Shown piece after piece: positions 47,609 through 60,989 of a DNA stretch of 64,000 bases. The stretch lies in NCBI GenBank assembly GCA_013350335.1, contig CM023537.1:50786608-50850607 (forward strand), in the 5' to 3' direction. The notes beneath the pieces are model-generated. The model saw nothing but the letters and a program-made list of their open reading frames with translations, was not told the DNA's origin and ran no database searches. The stretch comes from Chimonanthus salicifolius (Eukaryota > Streptophyta > Magnoliopsida > Laurales > Calycanthaceae). The position numbers were made by a program, and so were the translations under genes. Every line of letters starts with the position of its first letter. Position 1 is the first letter of the stretch.

Positions 47609-47874
47609 CGCGTTTTTATCGTTTCTCGCATTATTAACGCGTTTTTACCGTTAAATTTCTGATAATAACGGCATCGGCATTAAAAACGTGATTTTTATCC
47701 GAGAATGGTATTTTTCCGGTATTATCGCGATATAAATGAAAATACCGGCGGTATTTGTTACATTGGTTCGAACGAATGGAAACGCGGGGGCAAAATGGTA
47801 ATTAGCCACCCGCACCCGAAAACGGATGTGTAAAGGCAGAAAAACCGGGTCTGTAAACGCGGGGCCTATGGAAG

Positions 47875-50795
47875 TTTCGGCTATACGAGCTGTCGTACAA
47901 CGTGAGGTCAGCCTCTTCCTGATTTTCAACATGTAGATCAAAATATATAACTAAAAAGTTTACATGTAAATATATAAATAATATAATTAAAAAAAAAAAA
48001 TCTTCATTCCAATCATCTTAACTTCTAATTTTTCAGTTCAAAATTTCAAATTAAATGACACTAATAAATTCATTTCATTTTCTATTCTTTGTTCAATTAA
48101 ATGACACAATATATATTCATTTATTTTTTTATTCAATTAAATGACACTATTTTCTTCAAAATAGTCATTTCAAATTAATGATAGAGACTTTATGGACATT
48201 TTTTCACATTTTTAACCATTTTTTAGAATTTTGACTTCATAACTTTGATGCCCTGTTGCTCTATGAAAGTATCCATTTTTTATGGATATAAATTCATGAC
48301 TCATATTTTCTCTAGTTTTGTAATTTTTCTAATTTTTTTTAATAAGTGAGACTTTCAAACAAAATATGCCTTTAAATTTTATTGAGTATTAACTACTAAT
48401 TTTTTAAAATTTTAAATCAAGACATAAAATGACCCACCTGCTCTTAATTCGACCAATACTTTCCGACTGCATCAATAAATTCTAGAAAATGAATATTTTA
48501 ATTATACCAAAATGTATTTCAACATTTTTATTCATTTGATTTAATGAAATAAAATAGGCAATTGTTATTAAATTTTATTTCAACCATCTATTTTACCTTT
48601 TTATTTGAATAGCACTAAATGTTTTGTAAGAATTTTTTTTTTTAATTCTCATATAAAAAGTTTCTTTTAATTTCATAAGTCCACTAGATTCTATATAATT
48701 CATAAACATCTTACAACCTAATTTGAGTCATGAGAATTTCACGATTTAATCATGTGAGTTTGATGTTGTACACTACCTTTTCTTGTTTATAATAATTCAA
48801 AAATCTTACCCAACTCCATTTTTAGCAAAATAAAGTATTCACTTGAATTCTCGTCAAGTCAAAAAAGTAAAAATACAATTGAATATTATAGTAATATTAT
48901 TTTTAATATATAATTACATCAAAATATAATATATATATATATATATATATAGACTAAACTAGAAGGTCATTAAATAATAATAATATTTAAATTTAATTCA
49001 AATTAGCATAGGATGAGAGAGGAAATCTAGTGAGCAAGAGGTACTGAGTGAGGAAATATTAGTGAAATATGGGATGAAAAGATTCATAATTTGAGTAAAT
49101 TTTTATGAGTTCTTAATAATGGTTAGATTTTTAGAATATATATATATATTATTAGTTTATGTGCATTTTATGCATTGTTTGATTCATGTCATATGTATTG
49201 TGTATTATACTAATCAAATATTTGTCGATATCAATATATAACAATTAACGTTTCAAACCAACTCAAAATTCTATTGAATCAAATAACTCAAAAGAGTTGC
49301 TGTACTCGACTTGAAATTTTTTAGTAAAACTCATTGACTCTCTTAGCTCGCAATTCTATTCATGTTATTCAACTTGGTCTAACTAGTCTAACGAAAACCA
49401 CTAAATAAGAGTGGCTCAATTGATTAGAATCTTTATGGTTTCTCAACAATTAATAATATTTATGAAATTGCTAACATGATGATTTGTTCTTTAATTAATT
49501 AGTTTGATATGGTCTTTAAATGTGATTTTCTTATAATTGACAAATAACGATATTTTTAACTTGTTAATAGAATTTGACCGTTGCCAAATAACAATATTCT
49601 AATTTGTTAGATTTTTCTGATAGTTGCCAAGCCATAATATTTTATTCTGAAGTATTTTCTTTTTCTAATCTGATAGGTTGAAAATCTTTCAATGTTAGAA
49701 TATGACATTTGCCAAACACACCTTTACTTTTTACTATCTAAAAATAAATAAAATTTGTGTAAAATGCTTAAAAATAGAAAAAAGAATTTAAGCTTAAATT
49801 TAGTGAATTTAAAGATCTGCCCACAATTTTTATATTAGAATTTAAAAATAAAAAAAATTATGTAAACGTTTGTAAAGTGGAGAAAAACTATCTTCCATTT
49901 TACTTGTTAATTAGGGGTGACAATTTTTAAACCGACCTGTGAACTCAACTAGTAATGACCCAAAAAAATTAGATTTGAGTCATCTATTTCTTGAAAATGT
50001 TTTATAATGACTGGATCCGAACCCGCCCATATTAAATCAAAGTTGGATGGGATAGAAGGCCCTAGATTTTAATTCAATAGAACTATAATTAAAAAAATCC
50101 CATATAAACACTATTTTTAAAAATCTATTGGATGTAGCCCATGTATCTCATTGCCTCCTTTCATAACTAAATAACCTCACATCAAATTAAAGTTCCTTTA
50201 TCTTTTATTTTTATTTAATAATAATTTTCATCTTATTTTTTATTTTATTTTTCATAGAAATTCAAGTCAAGTTGAAGTAAATTAATTGAAATTTCAATCA
50301 AATTGAATTAGATCAGTAATGAAAGAGTTACCTTGGATCTGACTAAAACCTTAATGTTATAAATAACTAATTTGATCAAAACATAATTCGATCCGATGTC
50401 AACACCCTATTGTGATGCTCTCTCATTAATAAACTCAATTCAACTCATGTTAAAATTTATTAAATCTGAAATATACAAATATATAATTGAATCTCATTTC
50501 TCAAGTCCATATAGGTCAGGTTAAAACCCGACCCAAGTTTCACCCAGCTATTAAAAGAAATTGGGGTATTTTGTGTAACCCAATATGGATTTTACTGTAT
50601 TACCTATTTTGCCCTTCGAATCAGCTCGCCAAATCTTTCGAATCACTTACAGCCAACGGATTCGAAGGAAAAAAATGGGCAAATTTTGAGTTATCCAAAA
50701 TGCCCGTGGGAAGATCGCTGGTCTTCAATTATAGAGGTAATAATGCAATTATTTTAGTGAAGAATATGGTGGACAATGTGGTTGGTAATTCTCTT
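47875..50795. other. Module C spacer, unit two
   Basis: AT-rich counterpart of 22319-25249. The TA microsatellites near 48928-48950 and 49137-49150 are shorter than in unit one. No gene seen. Confidence 0.7.
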
Positions 50796-51044
50796 TTACC
50801 ATTTATAAAAGGGATGAAGAATTATGGAATGGAAAACATGTTTTTCAATTGGAAAACACAATAGAGACAAACGGGAATTCATTGGAAAGTAAGCAACTGG
50901 AATTGGAGGCTCGAATTTGGATTTGGATTTGGATTTTGATTTCTTAAGTTGGATACTTGCAGCATCTTCGGACGACAAGACGATGCAAGAAGAAGAAGAA
51001 GAAGAAGACATGAAGCAGCTGAAAAGCATGGAGAAGATTGCCAT
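50796..51044 (-). CDS. Possible small plant protein, 82 aa (second copy)
   Basis: Same ORF as 25250-25492, with two more serines in the Ser run and a few substitutions, including A/S in DAASIQLKKSK and V/L in CIVLSSED. Open frame, start context and upstream TATA box (51176-51183) are all kept. The shared in-frame indel is mild support for coding, but the copies are too recent for a strong test. No known domain. Confidence 0.45.
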   Translation of the reverse strand: MAIFSMLFSCFMSSSSSSSCIVLSSEDAASIQLKKSKSKSKSKFEPPIPVAYFPMNSRLSLLCFPIEKHVFHSIILHPFYKW

Positions 51045-51175
51045 AGATTGGCCTTAGTACTACTATTTCTCTCTTTGCTTTTAGTGAATGCTAAGATGAT
51101 TGAGAGAGCAAGTGGGTTTGATAAGGGAGGAAATGTATGTGGTGATGTCTGTCTTGTTTTTATGTTTATTGGGAC

Positions 51176-51183
51176 CTTTTATA
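51176..51183 (-). promoter_or_regulatory. TATA box of the 82-aa ORF
   Basis: TATAAAAG on the minus strand, 132 bp before the start codon. Confidence 0.5.
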
Positions 51184-52563
51184 GACAATAAAAATATTTA
51201 GACAGGAAACATTTTAATCCGACTAGTTATCAGAGCTGTGCAACTTTGGAGAGTGGCTCAAAAGAGTGTTGAGCGTGAATCAAACTTAATACCTCCCTTG
51301 GGTTCAATCCCATAAAATTTTATGGTGTAACAATCATATTAAATGTTGTGAAGTGAGCAGTTGCTATACAAGTATTTAGATGACTAAATCTCATACATAA
51401 CATAGCTTTATACCAAATGACTAGAAATCTTATGGGCTGAAGACTAATGGCTACATTATTACATGAATGCTCCATATAAGAAAAAAGACTTGTTAACCCA
51501 CCTATATTCTCTCCTATTTTGTAACATATCTTAGTCTCGAAATGCGGCATTCATTCTCTGCATCAATTGGATTGTATTAGATTGTATTTGTAGGTTCTTC
51601 CTTTGCAATGCCTCCATCTCTCCTTGGTGTATTTGCAAATTTCCATGAAACTGAACATATTATTTCATTATTGCAACAACCTGCTACCTCATGGATAGGC
51701 ACTGTGTTTGTAATTTCTAACAAATCTGATTGTGTGAGGTTCACATTCAAGGAGGCAATGTTATCATCTAGATTCTTGATCTTGGTTGACCCTATAGATA
51801 TTTGATAAGATCATCAATCACCCTATTCTAGCATCTAAGCATCAAAACATACATCACCCAGGGCCCACTATTTTAGGTCAGTTAAGTTCGTCCAACTTTT
51901 GTGTTGCTCGGTACACGTGAAAAAAAGCATGGATTAAAGAATGGGTGTAGAATTTTAATGAAATATAGTTAGATGCTTACCTGGGATAGGAACTACATCA
52001 TCACCTTGATGGAGAAGCCATGCCAGAGCTAATTGGGCTGGGGTGCACCCCTGCTTTGTGGCTAACTTTTCAAAAAGATTGTAGAGTTTCTTGTTCTTCT
52101 CCAAGTTCTCTCCCATGAACCTTGGATGTGTACTCTAAAATGGAAACAAACAAAATTGCCGTAAGTTCAGTTAATAAATCTACCAATGTAATAAAGGTAT
52201 ACCAGTGAAATAATAGGTTCCTATAAAACTTGACCCGAAGTACCTGAGTTACAAATTTGGGCTGATATTGAAAAAATTCAGAATATTTCTAAATATTGGC
52301 GACACTGAAAATTTTTGGTTGACATTTGTTATTGAGCCCAAAAGAAACAACAGATTGTGCACAAGACGGGAAATAGTGACTTATAATGGACCTTATAGAA
52401 GACACAGAGAGGTCGGAAATCTAGTGAAGTACTAACTATAGAATGACTATATATTTTCAACCCCCACTCCCGCCCCCTCCACACATCAAAATACCTCTCA
52501 CTAGGACCCTGTAGCTATTTAAATTGAAAACAACAATGTTGCTAAGCTATATTTGGTGGGTAT

Positions 52564-54979
52564 TGATGTCAATTTTAATTTACTCGCAAGCGTACGAACC
52601 AGTTTATAGTATAGAGTATGAGTGCGAGGTCGTACCCAAGGGAAACCAACAAAATATATGTATGAAATAGAAAATGGCACTATTAAAATGTGATTAAAGA
52701 AAATAGTTTTCTAAAACATATAGTTATCATCTTAATTTAGAATAATAAATTGTTTTGATGAATTTTTGAGAAAGAATAAAATAATTCAAGAATAAATAAA
52801 TTGTTTACATAATTTATAATGGAATCGGGTCAAAAATCGAAGTGGCATGTTATCTTATTTAAAAATAATAAAATCATGGCCTAGATTATGAAATGTTTTA
52901 GAGTTATAAAATATAATTCAAATTTATTACCTATTAAAATTTAATTAGAATTTTCTTATGTCATCCATTAAATCAGACTTTTCTCAATTCAAGCCTTAGG
53001 CTTGAGCGGATTTTAAACTTGTGTTTCCCCAAATCTAAAACAACTGTTCTTGATAAGAACCTTAGACTGGAAAGACGGAAAGTCCCACTGATCCTAATAG
53101 GGGTTCTACTTTCCTTGAAAAAATTTTAAAATAATTTCTTACATATTGTTCATAAAAAGAATTAAAAATGAAGTACAAATCATCACTATTAAATATTTTA
53201 ATAACTGGGACCACCATAAATCTAAACAACTGCCATGAATTTTTATTTAAAAAATTGGAAATAAAATACAATTCTTTTGGACTTTACATAAAAATAAAAA
53301 AATAAAATAACTTACAAGAAATTATTTATTTTTCTCTGTCTTTCGTCGTCCAACTTCAGTCTTCAATGTCTTGTCCGGTTCAACTTTCAATGGACCCAAA
53401 CACTTGAATTTATAGAAGGGAGGGGCTGAGATAAGAGACCCTTCAAATTTGATCGGGATAAGACCCATTTACGTTCAAATTCTAAATCAGTCGGGATAAG
53501 ACCCATTTTGAAATCTCCATAGGCTAACACATCTTTTATCTCTTTTTTTTCTTTTTCTTATCCCGTCTTCTCTATCTGGATCGGCTTACTTCATCTCTTT
53601 TGCAAATCTTTGCTTTCGGCCAACCCTGTGGATCGGGAGATAACTCAAAAAGTCTTATCCTTCCTTCTTCTTCTCAGTTTCAAACCTCCCTTATCTCTCC
53701 CAAATCTTATCTTTTCTCTGTTTATCTTCTTAAAACCCAGCTGCTACACGGCAGCTGGTACACGGTAGTTCTCAGTTTTCTCTCTTCTTTAACTTCCTCT
53801 CTACTGATCCCAGCTAAGGATCAGCTAACCCTCATCTTCCTTTCTTTATCTTCATCTCTCCTTATCTTATCCTTCATTCTCTTCTGATTATCTCTCCTTC
53901 TTTGTTGGCAACTGGCTTATCTTTTCTTCTTCTTCTTACTTCACGCCTCTATCTGGCAGCTCTCTTTTGAATTTCAAAAATCAATCACTCGATAGCTCCT
54001 TATCCAAATCTTATCTGGATCGGATAACTCCCAACTGCTACAGGGCATTTGGATGTGGTGCTGGCTGCTATTTGTAATGGAGCCCTTCTCAGTTGACTGT
54101 TCTTCTTTCTCTTCTCAGTTGCCTCCTTCACTGTTTCGGCTCTACTGCTGTTCACCGTTGCTGCTCTTCTTCTCATTTCTGGCTGCCATTCATCTCAGCT
54201 GGCTGCCTCTTCAGCTGGCTGCTATGCATCGCTGGCTTCAGCTCTACTGCACTCAGTCGCTGCCTGCACTTCTTCTCATTGCTGGCTGCCGTTCATCTCA
54301 GCTGGTTTCAGCTGTCCCACCTTGTCTCTTCATCGGCTAACTTTCTGCAGAGGTCCCGACGGCTGCTGCTTTTCCTTTCCTTCCTGCTGCCGCTTTCACT
54401 CTGTTCAGCCTCTACTTTCCAGTCAGCCTACTTGCAACACAGATCTGATCTGGCTACTTTATGTGAGCAGCAGACTGATGCTGTTGCTGCTGGGTGCACC
54501 GCTGGCTCTCAATTGTTCCTCTATCAACCGGTCTTTCATGCTGCCTTTCTTCTCTTTTTCTCCCATGAGTCCCTGCAACTAGATAAAGAGAAAACATAGA
54601 AAAGAAATGGTAATAGTTTCCTTAAGCTTTCTTTCATGTGCCAGGCACCCCGATCGACACTAAATGAGAAGGGTTGGTAAATGAGACTCGACGTTCACTC
54701 GAAATTGGACAATAAAATTTAAATATTAATTGTATGAGTGTAGAAGGTTGTAGGTTCTGAGACCCAACTAGTTTAATCAACTTGACCTGACCATTTTGAA
54801 GGTGACGTCGACTGTATTTTTTACTTAGCCATTTTTTATCATTTTTATTTTCTTTTCTTGTATTTTTCAAAATAAACTGTAAAACTAAAAATAGCATTTA
54901 AACATATCTAATATTTATAAAATAAGGACTAATTAATCTAATATTAAAGGGTAAAATTGTAATTTTACGGTGTTCATCA
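52564..54979. mobile_element. Solo LTR candidate in the AKR intron, unit three
   Basis: Orthologous to 32462-34879, with the same TGATGTC...TTCATCA ends and GGTAT flanks (52559-52563 and 54980-54984). Confidence 0.65.
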
Positions 54980-55067
54980 GGTATATGGAGATCAGACCCT
55001 TCCAATTATCTTTTTAGCTCCAACTGGTAAATACCAACTTTCAAGTTTATGAGAAAATTTGAAAATA

Positions 55068-55436
55068 TGTTGCGATAATGTCTCATATTTTGTGGTCATC
55101 CAGGCCATATTGGACATTGGCCCCCAATCAGGTGTTCTTGGGGATTTGGCCCCTGAGTTGGGGGATTTAAGGGGGTAGTGTGCCCTTTGAAGAGGTTGGA
55201 GGGCAGAGCCCTGACTCAAAAGGTTTTTTCTGCGTAAGGGTATTTTTAAATTTTTTTTTACCTAGTACTGTCTATATCTTTCATCTTTGAGTGATTTATG
55301 GGGTTATGGGCATTCATATATATTGAGAGAGGCAAGAAAAAGAAAGCATTGTAACCCTATTCTCAAAGATAGTGAAATCACTCATTAGCTAACCATGCTA
55401 ATCTCGTGCATTTCATGGTTTGTTTGCTTTTCAACA
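55068..55436 (+). mobile_element. Copia-like solo LTR (369 bp), unit three
   Basis: Same insertion as 34968-35328. It keeps the TATA-like CATATATATT ahead of GAGAGAGG that unit two has lost. Confidence 0.6.
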
Positions 55437-56327
55437 AAATCTTACCTCATTTAGTAAATATGATAAATATTTACACCCTTGAGAAGGTTTAAATACAGCC
55501 TCTAATGTCTCATCCCCACATGCCTTGTCTAAGTTGATTTCTCCTTTAAAAAAAATCACAATATTCTTATGATTCCTATTCCCAAAGTAGATAACTATCC
55601 TCCCAAAAAGAAGGGAAACCCAGCTTTCCTTTACAAAAGATCAGCATTAGATTAAAAAAAAAAGCTGTGAATTAGGGTAAACCATCATTATTAACAATCA
55701 ACATCAATGGAAGTCAATCAACTATGAGACATCTAATGTTACAACTTTTGTAAGAGACAACGTATAGTTTTCTTTATGGATCTTCCTAAGCATAAATATC
55801 TAAGATTCATTCATTGCAAATAGTGAGATTCATTGCATTAATTGGTTTAAGCTTTTAGCATTAGACTAGAGATCTAGAGATTAACTCCTTCCGTCTCACC
55901 TGATACACGAGGCATGCAGGTGGTTTCGTGTATACGTGGAATTAATCTCACCTACCATGTGAGGTTGGGATACCCATGTTATCAAAAAAAATATTGCGAT
56001 GTAGTCCACAGTCTCCACCATGCACCACTTGTCCATAACTCAATTTTGGATATGCATATGAAATCCATGCATCAAAGACCTAATGCAGCTCAGCTTGAAA
56101 CCAATGCATATAGGCAGACCGGCCCATCTTGGAATAAAATAAAATGAACTGAAGTATTTTCTTGAGTAATCAATAGACAAAACAGGCCTATAATTTAGAT
56201 AGAAATGACTAATGATATCAAAAAAATCTTATGATGCAACTGTTTTGGCATCTAAAGCCATAACACATCCCTTCTATGGAGAAACCAGTGCATCATATCA
56301 TCTGATTTTTAACATATTGGTTGGATC

Positions 56328-56638
56328 CAGGGCTGCAACACGGGTCGGGTTTTGGCCCGACCCGCATGATCCGACCCGAGAATTCATACGGGTCGGGTTG
56401 AGATTTTCAGGCAAGCATCGGGTCGAGAAGATAAAAACCCGCATGAAATTTAGGTCAGGCCGGGTTGAGGATTTTACAAGTTAACCCGACCCAACCCGGC
56501 TAAAATAGGTTTAGAATGCAGTTCGGGTTAAAATTCGGGTCGAGTCGGGTTCTAGAGTTCGGGTTGAGAATTCGGATCAGTCGGGTTGGGTTCCATATAT
56601 ATCAAAACCCGACCCACCCGACCCGAGTTGCAGCCCTA
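56328..56638. mobile_element. hAT-like MITE, 311 bp, unit three
   Basis: Ends CAGGGCTGCAAC and GTTGCAGCCCTA, flanked by GTTGGATC at 56320-56327 and 56639-56646. Same insertion as 36220-36540, with a 10-bp difference in the ACCCGACC region. Confidence 0.85.
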
Positions 56639-56922
56639 GTTGGATCCCAGTCACTGCTCAACTGATGCAAAATCTATATCCTTAAAAAAAAAAATAGTGG
56701 CTAATATTATCTCAGTCAACTGATCATTGAACATGAACTGATTTGCTAACAACTAATCAAAGGCCCAACTTATTAAGCTATGCATCTTAATAATTAAAAA
56801 AAAAATCAATGGGTGTAATATCAATAAAAATGGTATTAGAAGAAAATTAAAGATGGCATTACCTCTAATCCTTGAGATCCTAATTTCACTCTAGGAATCT
56901 GAACAGACAGCTCCTTCCCCAT

Positions 56923-59900
56923 TTCTGATTTTCCCTGCAAAGAGAAACTACCACAAGGCTCAAGCTGCCGCCTTTTTCTCCTTCTCTCACTTCCAATCAC
57001 AAAAACAAGTTCACAACTTAATTATTAAGAAATTGGTAGGACACTTGGGTCACTTGTGCCATACTTCAACACGTGGAAGGTTGGCAAATGCTCAAATTCT
57101 TTACTGCAAGGATTGTACATTGTTTTTACTATTAGTTTGTAAAATAAACGAAGCAAGCTAAAATGAGGTAAGAACTATAAATAATAATTAATGATAATTT
57201 ATTATTTAGATGATTAATTATTTTAAGTCTTTCAACTAAAAAGGTGATGAAAATTTTCAAATAATAATAATAATAATGATATTAAGTAAAAAAATGATCT
57301 TAACATTTAAAAATTTAACTCAAATTAGTCAACATGATATACTTATTTAAAAATTTAAAAATGATCCCTACCTCTACACACCAAGTAATTCTACGAGAAG
57401 TGGTCTTTTTGGATGGAGTGAGAATTGGACTATGGACTCTCGCTTCCCAAGGCAGGTTCCTTGATCTCAATTAATTACTTGAATCATTGCATTCAAAATA
57501 ACAATTCCACGTTCGTCTTTCGTCGACTAAATATCTAAGTTCTTTCGTAAATTTTGATTTTTGTCAAAATTATGCTATTATAATTAATATCTATCTTTCT
57601 TTTCTTGAAAGTCACTGAGAGTTGGTTTTGAGAAATTCAGTATGACAATCTAAATAAGCGTTAAATCCGACTTTATCCATTATCAAATACATGGAAAAGT
57701 TTGTTCATATTCAGTTAGTTTGTGCTAGAAAAGTTTTCATTAGAAAAAAAAATTACTTTTAGAGAATATTTTCTACTTCCAATTCAATAATTCACGATAC
57801 AAATTTTACTTGAAGCAAAGTTGAATAAAGAGAATGGGAATAATGCAAATTACTATCATGGAACTTGATTAAGTGATTATAGTCATGGATTTTGTCGTGC
57901 CCAAATAATTAATAATAGAATAGTATAAAAAAAACAAATTCAATTTTATAGTGGCGTGACTGTAATTGTGATACAGTTCAAGACCTATTCAATACATGGG
58001 TGAGGAGGAGAAGAAGATTAAAAAAAATAGTTACAAATAGTGGAGAAGATGGAAAAATGGAGCACATTTCAACAGTTTTGAGATAATGGATCGAAGAGTT
58101 GAAAAACCCTTTGATTTAATATGATGATCACAAAAATTATATAGAGAAATAGATTATTACGAAAGTTATCATATTGTCAAGTTTGTGATCCAATAAATAA
58201 TGTTAGCTCTTGATTTTTTAAAGTTAAAAATGAATTATTGGATAAATTTTTTGACTTATTATGTTTATTTCAATAGTGAAGATGTACAAAATAAAAATTA
58301 TAAATGGTTAAATCTAAATTAAAATAATAATAATTTTAATAGATAACATTTAATATTAAGGCGGTGCCAAAAATGCTTGGGTCATTTGCCAGTTTTGCCC
58401 CCCTTCGAGTGGTTTCCCAAGTTATGCAACACTGAAACTTTAGGCTTATTAAGCCTCTTCCAGGCAAGGGAAAGAAAATTGCACCTCAACACAACTCAAT
58501 TTTGGAAACACATAATTCTTGTTGTTTAAAAAATTAGACCCTGCAACATTCAATCAGATTAGGTTCAGGTGGAGTCTTATTTGGTTTAGGTCTATTTAAG
58601 TTTGGTTCTTGTTAAATAGGTTAAATTGGTTTGGGACTATTTCTCCTTTGAGTTGGATTTACCCATTTATCTAACTATAAAAAAATTTTTTGGCAAGACA
58701 CATACAAAAACTGACCCTTAAATGGGTATGGATCCTTTTTCGTTGGTGCGTTGCATATAGATGTGCTAATAGTCGTCCGATCAGTAAAGTCTACCCATTT
58801 ATGAATGGGTTCAAATTAGGTCAGATTGGATCATTCATTAAACAGGTTAGATCAAATCGGGTCATTTATCAAAATGGGCGCAGTCGTCTTAGGTCCAGTA
58901 AACAGGTCCAGTCAAATTGCAATTAAAGGGCCCAAGCCCAAGTAAACCCGAGTTACTCAAAGTTGAGCCCAACTTGCATTGCATATGTATACTTGAACCC
59001 GATTTCAAACATTTTACATTTGAACCCGATTTCAAACCCAAAATGTGTATGCATGTTTATCTAGGCGTAGCTATCTTTGAGCTTAAAATGGAATTTCTTT
59101 GGTATAATTTTATAGAATATAAATTCTATACTAGAAAAATTATATATAACTTAAAAAAAAATCATAATTTATAAAATGTAGCTTTCGGGCCAAACTTGGA
59201 CTTTCATATATTTGGCATGGGCCTGACTCAAATACTAATTCGAGCCTAATATTTTGGGCCCAATGAATCTGACCTGAGCTTGGTCAATCCGGACCCAAAG
59301 TTTTTTGGACATTTTCATGATGACTTTAGTTAGACCCAAAGTTGTACCTTTATAAGGAATAGATGATTGTGAGTTGATGGAATTAGAAGTTCCAAGTACC
59401 TAAATTTGACTGACTCAGTTGACTTGGCCAAGACATGGGTTTCTTGAAAAACCGTGACAACTTCAGAATCTGATTATGGGGCTGGTTTTTATATCCTTGG
59501 ATTATGGGGCTTTGACATGTAAAACACTTGAATTGCAACTGGAGTTTTGATTGTGAAAGGCATGACCCATAATACAGGATTACTTCTGCCCAAACAGGTG
59601 CATGACCCAGTCCTAGTTGGAGGAGGCACCAAGAATACCACTGCTTGGGTAGTGGAAAAGAGTGAACCAAGGAGATAACCATGGAAACCAAGTTATTTAT
59701 TAAGAGAAGTCGAACAGAAACCAAGGTATCATTCACTGTTTGGAAAGTAGGGATACTGTTATTGGGTCCCATGTAAAGCAAGGTCATGCTTTCTTTGATC
59801 TATAATTAAATTTATATCTAACAAACTACAATTTAGGGGGTTCATTAACTTTGAGTGGTTCATATATATGATACTCTGCAGACTGAAAATGAGAAAGTAG

Positions 59901-60989
59901 AGGTTCATGAGTGAAAGGGCATCTCTTTGAAGTTTCAAAGATTGCAGAGTAAAAGATGGTCCAATGGCCCATTTTTTCACTCATTTGCAGTTTACATGTT
60001 TTCTAGCAGGAAGGATTTCGTTTAAATGAAGTACTTGCTGGAAATTCATTTGATTTCCGATCCCTACCCCTTTGGAAAACAGAAGCCACTGAAACCTCTT
60101 TCAGCTACAATTTCAAAGAAAATGATAAGTAGCCCCTATGGTAGGAGAGAGAGTAACAAGTTTCATTCTTAAAGAAGAAATAAAAGAGTAGAAGACCATC
60201 TGAGTGTCATTTTTCTAGGTGCCCTTAAATTCACAGTAACAATCAATTATGAATCTCAATAAATACATCACCCATGTTTTATTTCAAATATGCGAGAAAC
60301 ATGGGTGCTTAAATTCAAGGGGCCAGGTGATGTATTGAGATGAGAGGGCCTAGTCTGGCAATTGACAAGCAAATCATAAAAACACAATTTGTTCCTCCAC
60401 TAGGATAGATGAGAAATGGAAGTCCCAGTTCAGCTGAAAGAATGTAATAGACTTTTTATAATTCATATTCTTGAAAATCAAAATGAAATGAACTAAAGGA
60501 AACTGAATTTCATACATAGAAATTCATCACCACCTTAATATGAAGTGAGATAAGAACAAAAAAACAAAACCCAAGTGAGAGAGAAGCACAATCAAACATC
60601 ACATACAAGAGACACTGATTTCATGAGCAAGAACCATTCATTATGAAAAATTTAAACTCAGCACTGAACAGAAGAACATGGATGAGACAAAAAAAAAAAA
60701 CTTATCATTCTCCTTATTTATTGAAAAAGAACTTCATGAAAACAGAATTAAAAATGCATTACAAAGTACCTTTATAACAGCCATTATCAATGTACATTCC
60801 CAGTGGCTTTGTTTACATTTATATCAGCATTCCACATCAAAAAAAAAAAAATGAAATGAACATATAATGCAGTTTCAGGTCTACACTATCATAATCCAAT
60901 CTGGTTGAGTTCTCTTTGCAAAATTGGTTCTTTACAATTTGAAAATCCGGTATCTGTACAGTTCAGATGCTCATGTCAAGGCCACCAAC
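56923..60989 (-). other. Unit three spacer between AKR exon 1 and RING gene
   Basis: Module B spacer, nearly identical to 36824-40888. No gene is supported. Confidence 0.7.

Larger units (their letters stand above)
42336..47866. mobile_element. Pack-MULE copy 2, with a solo LTR inside
   Basis: The ends GGCCCCGCGTTTAC and its complement are flanked by TATGGAAG at 42328-42335 and 47867-47874. Without the nested LTR and its 5-bp duplication it is about 2387 bp, matching copy 1. It carries the same palindromic modules, TTCGAACGAA cluster, DXS exon-intron fragment and minisatellite. Confidence 0.85.
31203..51326 (-). repeat. Tandem unit two (A-B-C), 20.1 kb
   Basis: A full repeat unit: AKR relic, spacer, intact RING gene, Pack-MULE, module C. 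Corresponding points in unit three lie 20098-20124 bp further right. Without the private solo LTR at 43789-46927 the unit is about 17.0 kb. Confidence 0.9.
51577..56922 (-). pseudogene. Aldo-keto reductase gene relic, middle exons missing (unit three)
   Basis: Same structure as in unit two: exon 1 at 56863-56922, penultimate exon at 51981-52134, last exon at 51577-51791. Here the penultimate exon is 154 nt and fully open. It reads through [15 protein letters not shown] to VVPIP and joins the last exon in frame (G-STKIKNLDDNI). The C-terminal quarter is thus intact, but the catalytic core exons are absent between 52135 and 56862. A truncated transcript is conceivable, an active reductase is not. 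Confidence 0.8.
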
